From: Tritrichomonas musculus
Lineage: Eukaryota; Parabasalia; Tritrichomonadida; Tritrichomonadidae
Reading direction: 5' to 3'
DNA: 64,000 bases
Assembly (NCBI GenBank): GCA_039105265.1
Contig: JAPFFF010000004.1
Location: forward strand, 7,235,501 to 7,299,500
Position 1 is the stretch's first letter. Each line of letters opens with the position of its first letter. The position numbers were made by a program, and so were the translations under genes. The notes below the pieces were generated by a model, which saw only the letters and a list, made by a program, of their open reading frames with translations, was not told the origin of the DNA and made no database searches. This document shows, in pieces, positions 19,807-30,242 of the stretch.

Positions 19807-20243
19807 ATCATAAGATTTACGTAGAAAGATATCATAAAATTTTTATTGAAAAAGTCATCAAAAATGATAATTCAAAATTAATGACCAAATATAACTTTAA
19901 AATTGAAAAAAAGATATTCAAATAATTTCTAAAGTTATTAACTTCAATGAATTTAAAAATTTTAAATTAAAATCATATTCCTCTCAAATATTCAATTCAA
20001 AATGATCTCCGTAGCATTTGAATGTTTTTTTTTTTTCAATTGATTTCAAAAGTCTTCTTTGTGTATATTTGGTAGATATAGAAGTTAGTCTTGTTTGGTA
20101 ATCATATAACAAAATTTTCTATTTTTATCATATTTTAATTTGTTTCTTTATTACAATACTTTTGCTTTTAATAGACAAATACAAATATTTTTTTTTTTTA
20201 TTATAAACTTATTTAGTATATCCATAAATATAATAATATTAAC
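19807..20243. other. AT-rich intergenic, no gene seen
   Basis: Spacer between the charged-protein promoter and the 3' end of the C2 gene. It holds only A/T runs. Confidence 0.5.
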
Positions 20244-21458
20244 TTATTTATATTGAACATTATGTGTCAATGAAAGCGTAATTGTACCGAAATCAACAAC
20301 TTTCTTAACAATTTTTGGAGTTTTTGGAGGTCTGGTAAGCTTAAAAGTTTGAGTGATTGGCTGATTTTCTTTAAGATCTTTAAGGAAAACTTCACAACAA
20401 GCAATACATTTATCTCCAAGAATTCTTTGAATTTCAAAGATTTCAATTCTTAAAGAATCATCCAAAGTGGCAAATTGAAAGTCAAATTCTTTGTTCCAAA
20501 TTGGATCTTGTGTGCAACGCTGAACGTCCGTTTTAACTTTGTCTCCATTCTTCATCTTTCCAGATTTAGGAACGACAGTAAGAACAACATAAGTATTTGA
20601 ACCTTTGGAATCTGTTTTAGGAATTCCATTAGCTTTTACAATTTTACCAACAATTGAATCACTGACTTTTGATGGCTTTCCATCTGCCAAATCAATATCA
20701 CGATTCTGAATATTTGGCTGCTCGTTTTCATTATGAACATTTCTACCAAGAATTGAATCACTGACTCTTGATGGCTTTCCATCTGCTAAATCAATATTAC
20801 GATTCTGAATATTTGGCTGCTCGTTTTCTTTATGAACATTTTGATGTTCCTGATGAAATACTTCTTCAGATGAACGCATTTCTGACAAAGATTGCTCAAA
20901 ATCAGAATAACCAGTAAAATCAGTAGAATAATCTGATGAAAAGTTTCCAAGCGAAAATATACGCTTATTTGCTTTTCTTTGATGTTCTACTGGTTCATCA
21001 TTTTTATTCTGTGATTCTTGAACTTCCCTTTCTTGTATTTGTTCTTCTTGATTGTTATTAGGTTCTAAAACTTCAAATCTGAAAAATAATTTTCCTGCAT
21101 TTTCGCCATTAAGCTTGATATCCTGCTCGAAATCAATATGACTTTCTATGGGCCATTGTTTAACTGGAAATTCAAGTTGATCCATCATTGGCTGATCATT
21201 TTTAAGATCTTCATCATAAAGATTAATAAGAAGAACTTCTGTATTCCAATCATTTATTTGATATTCAAATGTTTGATTCCAAACTGGATTTACATTGTTG
21301 TGATCAACAGTTTTGCTTTTATAAACATAATCATTAGGTTGATCTTTCATTTCTAATGAAACATATGGATCAGATGAATTTTCATCCATCTTCAAAAGGT
21401 TTTCACCTTTGATAATGTGAACAATAAGTTTGCAAGGCCTAGGTGAAACAGTTGCCAT
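20244..21458 (-). CDS. Protein with two C2 domains
   Basis: 404 aa. The N-terminal C2 domain (about 8-130) reads 'CKLIVHIIKGENLLKMDENS', 'SDPYVSLEM', 'NPVWNQTFEY' and 'LINLYDEDLKNDQ'. It has the aspartates (SDPY and DED) that bind calcium in such domains. A polar linker follows (130-265). A second C2-like domain (about 265-400) reads 'GKIVKANGIPKTDSKGSNTY', 'DPIWNKEFDFQF' and 'LRIEIFEIQRILGDK'. The protein is probably a calcium- and lipid-responsive cytosolic protein. Within the linker a 33-residue unit (NEQPNIQNR.IDLADGKPS and following) occurs twice in tandem. In the DNA this is a 99-bp duplication at about 20653-20850 with few changes, so it is recent. Confidence 0.85.
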   Translation of the reverse strand: MATVSPRPCKLIVHIIKGENLLKMDENSSDPYVSLEMKDQPNDYVYKSKTVDHNNVNPVWNQTFEYQINDWNTEVLLINLYDEDLKNDQPMMDQLEFPVKQWPIESHIDFEQDIKLNGENAGKLFFRFEVLEPNNNQEEQIQEREVQESQNKNDEPVEHQRKANKRIFSLGNFSSDYSTDFTGYSDFEQSLSEMRSSEEVFHQEHQNVHKENEQPNIQNRNIDLADGKPSRVSDSILGRNVHNENEQPNIQNRDIDLADGKPSKVSDSIVGKIVKANGIPKTDSKGSNTYVVLTVVPKSGKMKNGDKVKTDVQRCTQDPIWNKEFDFQFATLDDSLRIEIFEIQRILGDKCIACCEVFLKDLKENQPITQTFKLTRPPKTPKIVKKVVDFGTITLSLTHNVQYK

Positions 21459-23078
21459 TTTAAATTAATAAATGAAGTGTTTATTTAATCCAAAATTTTA
21501 AAACAACAAAATTAATTGATTTCAATAAATTTTATTATATAAAATGATTATATTTACATTTTATAAAGATTTTATACATTTATTTGATATATATTATCAT
21601 TTTTATTAGAATTATTAGAAGATATATTCATGATATTATTTTTTATATTTTTTTTGATTTTTCAATGTATCATTCAAATCTATTGATTGTAGATAAACTA
21701 GAAAATATCAATTTATATCAATATAAAAGAAATTATATTTATTTAAATAATTCCACATAGATATAATATAATATAGTTATTTTTATTATTAAATTATAAG
21801 TTTTGATATCATTTATATTAAGGAATAAAAATATGATATACAAAAACTTCAAAATAATCAATTCAAAATTGAATTAAATAAAATATGATTTTCTGTGCAA
21901 TTATCATTATCATTTCAAAATTTGTAATATCTATATTGAATAGCGGATTATTTATTTCAAAATATAAAAAATACTTTTATATTCATTTAAAATCAATATA
22001 TTTATTAATCATATTTAACATAAAAATATAATTGCAATTTAAGTTAATAATAAAACAGAATTTTTCTTTTCATTACAACTTGTATAGATTTGGTGTTCAA
22101 TTCTGCTGAATTTACAAATGAAAACTGGCTGATCATTATCAAGTCTGTTATAAATGCCGATATATTGATTCTTAGATTTGATAATCGAGTTTTCGAAAAT
22201 TGCCTGATAATTGTATCGCATTTATAACACAGATATAAATCGAGTCGATTTAAAATTGATTTGAATAAATGATTTTGATTAAAGTTTGACTTTTCATCAA
22301 ATCGGAGTTAAGATTTTGACATTTTAATCGTCGATTATTATTAATGTAATATTGAATTGTTTAGACCCTATTAAGGTATTCATTCAATTTTGTAGTATTC
22401 AAAAAGTGACAACAAAAATACAAATTTTGCGAAAAATATCATAATAAATTTTAATTTTTTATATTAAATATTCATAAAAAAATAATATCATTATATAATA
22501 TATTTAAATTATTCTATATCTTGCTAAAAGTAGAGATAATTTCATAAATAATCACTCAGCTAATCTTTTCAACCTGAGTTAAAATTTGAAAAATTGGACA
22601 TATTTTTTGATTTTGAAAAGAATTATTTTAAAAAATCAAAAATTCCGACGCTGGGGACTTTATTTTGGATAGATTTTTACTTTGAATACTTTACATATTT
22701 TTACTTTTCAGAAATCTTTATTTTCTCACAATTATTCAATTGTTTATATCTTACAATCTCACAATTATTTCTTATAAAAATGCACAATATTCTGAAGTAT
22801 ATAATAATTTCATAGAATTGATCTCAATTTTCTGATGATTCAAATATTTCATAAAAATTTAATTCAATTTAATAAATTAACTAAAAAATATATCTTATAT
22901 TTAAAATTGCATTTTCCTCATATTTGCTATGATATTTATACAAAACATCATTTTTTTTTCTAAACTTATCAAATTGTAAAATTTTCATTCAAAAAGCAAA
23001 ATTAATTTATTTTTATATTTTACGTTAATTTTACCATTATATTTAGTAAATAAATTGTTTATATATGAAAAAAATCTC
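21459..23078. other. Long AT-rich intergenic, no gene supported
   Basis: About 1.6 kb with extremely low GC. Short frames at 22039-22221 (minus) and 22594-22815 (plus) lack any family pattern, promoter signal or codon bias and look random. No RNA gene was recognised. Confidence 0.5.
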
Positions 23079-23383
23079 TATAGTCTACTGGAAACCCCCC
23101 CTACCAATGGAAAACCCCCTACCATTTTTATTCATCTATTTTTGGCCTTGAATTGTGGCAAAAAGTATGTTGGTGGAAAACCCCCTACCATTTTCTATTC
23201 AATTTCGATAAAAAAATTGAATAGATTACATTTTTAAATTCTAATATCTCAATATAAAATAAACATTTTTGGAATAATAATAATTATTTTATCAAATGAA
23301 CATTTTATATATATGTATATATAATATTATGATTCTAACTCTTTTATATAGAGATTTGGCAGGGGGTTTTACTCTAGACTATA
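23079..23383. repeat. MITE-like element with CCCCCTACC motifs
   Basis: The ends form an imperfect inverted repeat of about 26 bp: TATAGTCTACTGGAAACCCC on the left (23079) and GGGGTTTTACTCTAGACTAT on the right (to 23383). Inside the left part the string GGAAAACCCCCTACCA appears in variant or full form three times (about 23090, 23108, 23177). The interior does not encode a protein. Confidence 0.45.
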
Positions 23384-24206
23384 TTATTTCTCTATCTATT
23401 TTTTGAACATATGAAAGCGGTTTTTTGGACATCGTAAAGCTTTCAAAAACTCATATAAAGTTTTCAATTTCACTTTTTTACGGTTTTTTGACATGTTTGT
23501 CAGATTTCTTATCCAAACTTTTTCAATACTTTATATCAAGAATATTTTTATATTTTGGCATGAGTTTCTGATTACATTAATTAAACAGAAGCACCATTTT
23601 GGCACCGGGATCAATAAATGAATTAGAAAAAGGTTTGCTTGATTGGATCAGATATCTGTTGTAGAATTCACTCTACTTTTTGGATAAATGTGGGATGGTA
23701 ATGATGATTTTTTGATATCTTATTTATTAAAACTAGAAATATTTTGAATTCATCTTGATTATCAAAAATATTCTGAGAATAACAAAATTGCATTAACGAA
23801 TCAAAATCATCATTTAAAAATATTCATTTTCTAGAAATTCAAGTAAGTGATTGTATAAATCTTTCTTATCAATGAAGCATTCTTGAATATTTATTGTATA
23901 AAATAAATTCAAAATTTGAATCAAAATTTTTTCAAGGTTAAATATTTAGCTTTTGAAAACTTAATCATGATCGTTTAATTGCACAATTTTGTTTTTAGTA
24001 TATCTTCATAAAATTTGGGTATCTAAAAGATATTTTAGCATATTTGATTCAAGAAATGTTTCTAATATCATTATATATTATTTATCCAAACTATAATTAC
24101 CATCTTCATGTGGTTAATGTGATGTACACTGTTTGGCTTTGTTGTAATTTTTTACATAGAATGAATACTCTACAGAATATTGATATTATTTAAAATTTTG
24201 AAAATA

Positions 24207-24253
<47 letters not shown>

Positions 24254-24303
24254 ATTGTATAAACGAAATGATGTTTTTTGTTTATTTAGGAAGATATTTA
24301 TCT
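23384..24303. other. Intergenic with a 44-nt poly(A) tract
   Basis: AT-rich spacer. A run of 44 A lies at 24208-24251, just past the 3' end of the minus-strand gene at 24304. On the transcribed strand it is a poly(T) tract. No other feature seen. Confidence 0.6.
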
Positions 24304-24507
24304 TCACTTATTTCCTTCTGCTTCTACATCACGTTTTTGATGTGGACCTTTGCCGCCAGGTCCTCCATGTGGGTCGCCATGTCCTTTTCCTTCTGGTGGT
24401 GGTCCATGATGGCCTTCGCCTTCCTTTCCTCCACGTGGACCGCCATGTCCACCACGTGGTCCTCCATGTTCTGGTGGTCCTCTTTCTTTTTGTTCTTGTT
24501 CAGACAT
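24304..24507 (-). CDS. Tiny Gly/Pro/His-rich protein
   Basis: 67 aa, 'MSEQEQKERGPPEHGGPRGG' followed by HGGPRGGKEGEGHHGPPPEG-type repeats. It has no hydrophobic segment. The region is a sharp island of high GC in very AT-rich DNA, which argues for coding constraint. An initiator, TTTCATTTTTTT, lies 15 nt before the ATG. The family is not recognised. The collagen-like Gly-Gly-Pro spacing and histidines could bind metal or nucleic acid, but this is speculation. Confidence 0.6.
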   Translation of the reverse strand: MSEQEQKERGPPEHGGPRGGHGGPRGGKEGEGHHGPPPEGKGHGDPHGGPGGKGPHQKRDVEAEGNK

Positions 24508-25305
24508 TGTTTTTAAAAAAATGAAATGATTTTCTTATTTATTCGATAAGTGAAGTAAAATGTTGTGCGTTTTCAACGATGCATTTTTTTTGAGGTGAAT
24601 TTGGAATCAATTGTTTTAATTATTTTTATATTTTTATGAATATATGTAATTAATGTAGATATAAAATGAAGTTTTTTCAAAATCATGATATTATGATATA
24701 ATAATATACTTTATTTATTTACTTGCTAAATGAAGTTATATAGATATATTATTTCAAATTTTAGATATTTTTAATAAAATGAAATATTTTCGGAAATCTA
24801 TGCGTCGCACAAATTCTTTTCACATTTTTTTATCAGAGACGATAAGATAAGAAGTGATCCGTAGCCCATTTAGCTTATCAAAATCCACCAAAGATTACAA
24901 GTAAATTAATAAATCACTATAAAATGATGCAATGAAATCACCTTATATAGAAACTATCATTTCTTTGAATAAATCAAAACTTTATTTGAATAAATGAAAA
25001 CAAGCAACCAAAAATTAGTTTATAAAATGAAAAACATTAATCGTGATCTTCAAGAATTTCTTGAAAATGGATCGGATGCAAAAGTAAAATATGGATTTCA
25101 TATTTACCTTTTTTCAATTCATTAAGCAAATAACAAGCAATATAAATTCTAAGCATTAATTCGGTCGGAAAACATTACTGGGAATTATTCATCAATATAT
25201 TATGAAGTTTGAGTCTAAAATAGTGCATCATTTAGATTATTTCATATATATGTATCTTTGGTATTATTTCTCATTATAATTATGGAGGGAATAATCAAAA
25301 TAATT
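24508..25305. other. Intergenic, no gene seen
   Basis: AT-rich spacer holding the promoter of the small Gly/Pro/His gene at its left edge. Otherwise nothing recognised. Confidence 0.5.
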
Positions 25306-25455
25306 TATGATAGTTTTATTCTTTTCCGCTGTATGCTGTGCTTGATGTTTTTTTAGGTAATTTATTCAAAAAGTTGCACCTTACATTAAACTATTCAATG
25401 AACGACCAAATAGCCGTATTTTCCAAAACCGCCTAAGGGGCTATGATAGTTTTAT
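25306..25455. repeat. MITE-like dispersed repeat, copy 2 with 14-bp target duplication
   Basis: The 14-mer TATGATAGTTTTAT occurs at 25306-25319 and again at 25442-25455. It brackets a 122-bp insert. Read on the minus strand the insert begins GCCCCTTAGGCGGTTTTGGA and goes on AAATACGGCTATTTGGTCGT and TCATTGAATAG. It therefore aligns with the repeat at 10901-11038 (CCTTTGGCGGTTTTGTAAAA, then TACGGCTCTTCGGTCG). The direct repeat looks like a target duplication. Confidence 0.7.
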
Positions 25456-25768
25456 CTATGAATGCATTTGTATATAATCAATACTAGGTTTTCTATTAAT
25501 AAATCATTTCCATCATTTATTTAAATATTTAAGGGCAAAGTTGGTTATTGAACTTTTTCAATGAATAAACTATTTAAAAATTCGAAAACCCAACTATGCC
25601 TTTTAATAATTATAAATTATATTTTTTGATATATATTATTAATTTTTTTAATGATTTTTTTTTTTTGGAACAAAACTTTTTGAAAGAATAAACTTTTTGT
25701 TAAGTCATTCAAAATTTATTAAATTTGGGTTGTCAAGCTTAAATAAATTTTTTTGGCTAATTTAAAAA
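25456..25768. other. Intergenic, no gene seen
   Basis: AT-rich spacer between the MITE-like insert and the BspA relic. Confidence 0.5.
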
Positions 25769-26393
25769 ATGGAAGGAGATAATACCCAAAAATCCACATC
25801 TGAGCAAAGAATATTTAAAATTCTGATGCATATGAACCCGACATGGAAGACTGCCAAATGAAAAGAAGGAAGAAATTCTTGATATCTTCAAAAATCATAG
25901 TCAACTCAATCAGGAAACAGAATTCAATGAAATCAAAAACCAGCTGCATGAATCTATCAAAAAAGGAGATCTGGAGTACATAAAAATATTACTTGGTAAA
26001 AAGATCATATACGACACCAAAGACATGGCATTCAGAATAGATGAAACAAATAAAACAGCATCTTTAATTAAAGTCAGCCAAAATCTTGAGAATGTTATTG
26101 TTCCAAGAACCGTCATATATTAATTGAATGATTATTTGGTCACAAGTATTTCCAGCTTAGGTTTTTCTATTTCTAATTCAAATTCCAATATCAAAACGAT
26201 CAAATATGAAGATGATTTAGCTGTCAGAATATTTTACAAAAGTGCATTTGCATTCTCAAAAGTCGAAGAAATTCATTTTCCTAATAGTTTGACTGATTTG
26301 AAGGAAGGATGGTGTTGTGCTACAAGTAAATTGAAGAGGATTATATTTTCAGAATTAAATGATCGTTTCATACATATGAATGATAAGTTTTGA
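25769..26393 (+). pseudogene. BspA-like leucine-rich-repeat gene relic
   Basis: An ATG at 25769 opens MEGDNTQKSTSEQRIFKILM but meets a stop at 25859. Another frame then reads EEILDIFKNHSQLNQETEFN and later DMAFRIDETNKTASLIKVSQ and NLENVIVPRTVIY. A TAA interrupts, and the same frame continues 'LNDYLVTSISSLGFSI' and 'KVEEIHFPNSLTDLKEGWCC'. The order 'I.VP..I', 'YLVTSI', 'HFP.SL..LKEGWCCAT.KL' is that of the LRR_5/BspA family and resembles the intact protein at 43931-46252. At least one frameshift and one internal stop are visible, and only the first repeats are left. Confidence 0.7.
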
Positions 26394-26634
26394 TGTATAG
26401 AATATGAAACTGAATTCTTTTCATTCTAAAAAGAAACAGTTTTACCTGAATAGCTATGTATATATGAATATTGAAAAAAAAAAAAAAAAAAAAATAAGGA
26501 TGATATTTTCAATCGAACCATAGAAATTGTAAAACAGTTATATTGAAATTAATAACAATTGAGATAAAAAATTAATTTGGTTTTTAAAATGATTATTTTA
26601 CCTTATTTATTTTTAGTAAATTATATATGATTGA

Positions 26635-26672
<38 letters not shown>

Positions 26673-27061
26673 TAAAATGGCATATTACACAGAATATCTT
26701 AATAAATAAAGGTGTGAACTTAAAAGGTCAACAAATGTTAAACAGAAATCCACTCAAATTTTTGAATCAAATACGATCATGAAAGGTCAAATAATTGCCT
26801 TTTTAGTAAATGATCTAAATCCCAAAAAGAATTAAAATTATTCCCATTTTCAAATTTTAATCCCAATGTATCAACCTTACATAATCTATTTTATACATGT
26901 TTCGATTTATTTTTGGCTTGTTTTTTACACAATTTGAATATTTATGTAAAGAAATATCTCAAAATTGAGTATTTCACTTCACCATATAGTTTTTTTCATT
27001 GTAAAAAACTTTTCAACGATACTTATAATTTTGAATTCAGTCTATTCAATTAAACATCAAA
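26394..27061. other. Intergenic with poly(A) runs
   Basis: AT-rich spacer with A runs at about 26474-26494 and 26638-26670 (33 A). No gene seen. Confidence 0.5.
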
Positions 27062-28027
27062 ATGAAAATTCTTTCTGCAAATGTTTACACGAATCATCCT
27101 CATGTTTTCACATTTAGCGACAATGTTAAACAATTTATAGTCGGTTTTTCAAGCATTGATGTCCATTACTCTGAAATTGACCATCATGTTCGAGACATCG
27201 AAATCGATCTTCAAAATGTACAAAAAAGCGACAACTATGTAACTGTAACACCTGTTGTTCGAATGTCAGATAGGCACGATACCTCTGAATCATATTATTC
27301 AACAATAAATGTTGCTGTTATTGCATTGGTTGGAGAAGGAAATCCTGATATTTACATGCTGAACAGAGTCAAAGTTAATGAAAACTTTGAACTTCCATGG
27401 GACAATTTAACTTTTATTCAATCATCACTAACTCACAATTACGTTTCATACTGGGAAACAGATCACCACTTGGAAAAGTACTATTCATTGACTTATCCCA
27501 AATCATCCAATAGTCCATTCATGCTACAAGGCGAAACATTTATGACAGATAGACATTATCGTAATTTAAGAGGAGCTGTCTCAGCTGATGTGATTGCATA
27601 TTGCGGAATTGATAAAAAAGTCCTTTGTTGTAGTTTCAATTCAAATAACAGCGGAAGGAAAGGTTCAGTGTGTTTTGGAGAAAAACCAAGAAATTTCAAA
27701 CCTGATGATTATGAACTTGCCTGTATAATCAACGGATATGAGGTCTCGTTCAAAACTTCAACAGACCATCACGTTTATCAAATTAAGCTTTCATCAAAGA
27801 TTGAAAATGATAAATTATACGAAAAAGATGGGAAAGTGTATGCCAACATAAATTTAACCGCTTATTTAGAAGATAGTAGTAAAAATTGCACTGATATTCA
27901 ACATAATAAACTTTATGGCTTCGTCATTGCATACAATAAAAACAAGCCAGAAGAAAAACAATACAATAATTATGAAGAATTCGCTGATGAATATAACAAA
28001 ATTAACTCATCGTTTCTTAATCAATAA
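27062..28027 (+). CDS. Protein of two related beta-rich domains, possibly H-type-lectin-like
   Basis: 321 aa, no signal peptide or membrane segment. Two halves share a pattern: an aromatic/Val strand, a 'DHH' site and a closing strand. The first half reads 'FSDNVKQFIVGFSSIDVHYS', 'EIDHHVRDIEIDLQNVQKSD', then 'VAVIALVGEG'. The second half contains 'YELACIINGYEVSFKTSTDH', 'HVYQIKLSS', then 'LYGFVIAYNK'. The layout 'strand - VGFSSID - r.i.idlqNV - v.V.A' recalls the small H-type lectin sandwich, but the match is loose and I would not rely on it. The repeated Asp-His-His could bind metal. The ATG follows ACATCAAA, so the start is likely right. Confidence 0.55.
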   Translation: MKILSANVYTNHPHVFTFSDNVKQFIVGFSSIDVHYSEIDHHVRDIEIDLQNVQKSDNYVTVTPVVRMSDRHDTSESYYSTINVAVIALVGEGNPDIYMLNRVKVNENFELPWDNLTFIQSSLTHNYVSYWETDHHLEKYYSLTYPKSSNSPFMLQGETFMTDRHYRNLRGAVSADVIAYCGIDKKVLCCSFNSNNSGRKGSVCFGEKPRNFKPDDYELACIINGYEVSFKTSTDHHVYQIKLSSKIENDKLYEKDGKVYANINLTAYLEDSSKNCTDIQHNKLYGFVIAYNKNKPEEKQYNNYEEFADEYNKINSSFLNQ

Positions 28028-28382
28028 AAGCTAATTATTCAAATTTATATTTTTTTTTATGATAATACTTTAAAGTTTTTTATCAAGTGAAGTGAAAGTT
28101 CACAAATATTTTACAACATTGAAATAATTCAATATAAAAATTATAGGTCAAATATAATTACCTTGCTTTAACGATAAAATTTTATTTTATCTTCACAATT
28201 TTTGTAAATTTGAATGAATGATCTCACCATAAAAAACTTTTTTAACGATAATTTAACAAGATCAATATGAAATTCCAATTATTTAAAAAGTTACTGTCTT
28301 GTTTTTGAATTGAAAATAGAACCATTTAAAATATGAACAGTTTGATTGAAAAATTCAAGAAAAAGATAGAAAATCAGTTAAA
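28028..28382. other. AT-rich intergenic, no gene seen
   Basis: Spacer between two genes on the plus strand. No RNA gene or repeat recognised. Confidence 0.5.
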
Positions 28383-30242
28383 ATGAGTTCGATGCTCATC
28401 TGCACAGCATGCGATAAAAAAATTGATGAAAATGCCATTTTCTATGATGGATTTCCTTATCATCAAGAATGTATCAAATGCAATGTCAAGTATGAAAAAC
28501 ATTTAAATGGAAAACTTCACTCAGATCTTATTTCAGTTGTACCTGGAATATTTTTATGTCCTATGCATTATAACGAATTTCTTGCTTATCAAGAACTCTT
28601 TCCCAGCACTCTCAATGAAATCAAAAAAAAGTATATAAAAACATTAATTACTTGTACCTTTTGTCCACCTCCAATTCTTGGTGATGCCATTGTTCTTAAT
28701 AAACCATATGACATTTTCCTTCCTAAAGTTCAATATCACTGCGACAAAAACATTGAGGAAGTTGATTTCATAAAACTTCAAGAATTCATTGGTGATGACT
28801 TTGTAATCACCAATGCCAAAAGTGGGAGTTTTATCTTTGATGTGATTTTTACTGCAGCAACAAATTTCTTTGTAGAATGTGGAAGGATGATTTGGAACAA
28901 ATTTAGAAGATGTTCTTTAAAAAAAATTGATGAATTAACAGAAAAATTATTATCAAAAGCAGGTGAATTCATTGTTGGCAAAATGTTGAATAAACCTCAA
29001 ATTTCATTGCCAAATAAAAAAAAGATAGAGTATTTTATTAATAATCCTGCTTTTAACAAAGCTCGAATTCAATTCGAAGAAGGTGACATAAATCTAAATG
29101 AATACATGTTACAAATAGTTGAAATTGCAAGAAATGAAAGTTTCCCTCTAAAATCTAAATATTTTATTCAAATTGGACAAGAACTCGAAGAAGCAGAAAA
29201 GAAGTTTAATGACAATGTTAAATCAAGTCCATATGAGTTAAAAATTATTATAACATATAAAAAAGAAAACGCAGAACATGAAGAACAATACGAAAAAAAT
29301 GTTAATCGATTTTCATATGGTGAAATTGATCAAACATTCTTATATCATGGATGCAACCTTAATAGAGATTTAAGTAATGTGTCGCATGTCTTATTAAATC
29401 AATCAAATAAATTTCTTTTCAATTCATATTACTTAACAGACAACATTTTTTATGGATGCTTTGGTGGGAAATATGAATATGGTCCTTTAGAAATAGATAA
29501 CAGAGCAAACCTCGTTTTTTGTAAGATTTTATATAATAAAAAATATCTAGAAAGAATCCTCCAATTTCCAAAGAAAACGCCAAAGCCAATTCTTCAAAAT
29601 AAAGGCGCAATAATTGCAGACATTGGAGATTCAAGCCATAATTTTTTACCTGTAGATCTATCAAGAACTAGTGTAAATAATATAATTGGCAAAGAATATA
29701 TTTTAAACGATATAAATCAAATACTTCCTTTGTTCTCATTCACAGTAGTCAGAAACGATTATTTCATTTTATGGAAAAATGAAAATTTTGATAGCAAAGC
29801 AATAGAACTATATAAAAATGAATTAAAAGATGCACAAGCTAATTCATATTTTTGCAAAACAGATGAAGAAGCAATTGAAATCATTCAAAGAAAAAAAAAT
29901 AATCGCATAAAATTGATCACTGATAAAAATTCTAATTTGATTGAACAGGCACGAGAAATTATTGGTTCCAATTTTTTATGCCTTATATTTAATGAATCAT
30001 TGAATTCGGGGGATCGAACTTCTGATAAAGAGAATGTAATTTTTACTGGAATTAAAGAAGATGTTATTGATTTCTGTAATAAGCCATTTACAAAACGAAA
30101 ATATCAAGAATTTATAGACGATTGCACAGGAGATGAAGAAAATGTGCGATTAAATATAAATATTAATGATTTAATTAGATTTCCACATTATAATCAACAA
30201 ATTGAATTCAATCCAAATATTGGAATAAGAAACATCATCTAA
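28383..30242 (+). CDS. LIM-type zinc finger plus ADP-ribosyltransferase-like protein
   Basis: 619 aa. The N-terminus (7-65) has LIM-like zinc ligands: C7..C10, 'HQECIKC' and later 'FLCPMH'. A helical middle follows (about 70-300). The domain at about 300-470 has the look of a PARP-like ADP-ribosyltransferase: 'QTFLYHGCNLNRDLSNVSHV', then 'SYYLTDNIFYGCFGGKYEY', then 'VNNIIGKEYILNDINQILPL' and 'FSFTVVRND'. In PARPs the H-G, the Y of 'LYFAD' and the 'EY.I.D..Q..P.Y' strand are the active-site frame. Here the H-G, 'YYLTDN' and 'KEYILND' stand in these places. A last part (about 500-600) resembles a small alpha/beta domain ('KIKLITDKNSNLIEQAREII'-like). The enzymatic role is an inference. Confidence 0.6.
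   Translation: MSSMLICTACDKKIDENAIFYDGFPYHQECIKCNVKYEKHLNGKLHSDLISVVPGIFLCPMHYNEFLAYQELFPSTLNEIKKKYIKTLITCTFCPPPILGDAIVLNKPYDIFLPKVQYHCDKNIEEVDFIKLQEFIGDDFVITNAKSGSFIFDVIFTAATNFFVECGRMIWNKFRRCSLKKIDELTEKLLSKAGEFIVGKMLNKPQISLPNKKKIEYFINNPAFNKARIQFEEGDINLNEYMLQIVEIARNESFPLKSKYFIQIGQELEEAEKKFNDNVKSSPYELKIIITYKKENAEHEEQYEKNVNRFSYGEIDQTFLYHGCNLNRDLSNVSHVLLNQSNKFLFNSYYLTDNIFYGCFGGKYEYGPLEIDNRANLVFCKILYNKKYLERILQFPKKTPKPILQNKGAIIADIGDSSHNFLPVDLSRTSVNNIIGKEYILNDINQILPLFSFTVVRNDYFILWKNENFDSKAIELYKNELKDAQANSYFCKTDEEAIEIIQRKKNNRIKLITDKNSNLIEQAREIIGSNFLCLIFNESLNSGDRTSDKENVIFTGIKEDVIDFCNKPFTKRKYQEFIDDCTGDEENVRLNININDLIRFPHYNQQIEFNPNIGIRNII

Noticed and set aside
22039-22815. 60- and 73-codon frames in the 21.5-23 kb desert
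   Set aside because: A/T-driven codons and no supporting signal; likely random.
23455-23500. ACGGTTTTTTGACATG, similar to the Polinton promoter box
   Set aside because: No initiator and no gene follow at the right distance; probably chance in T-rich DNA.
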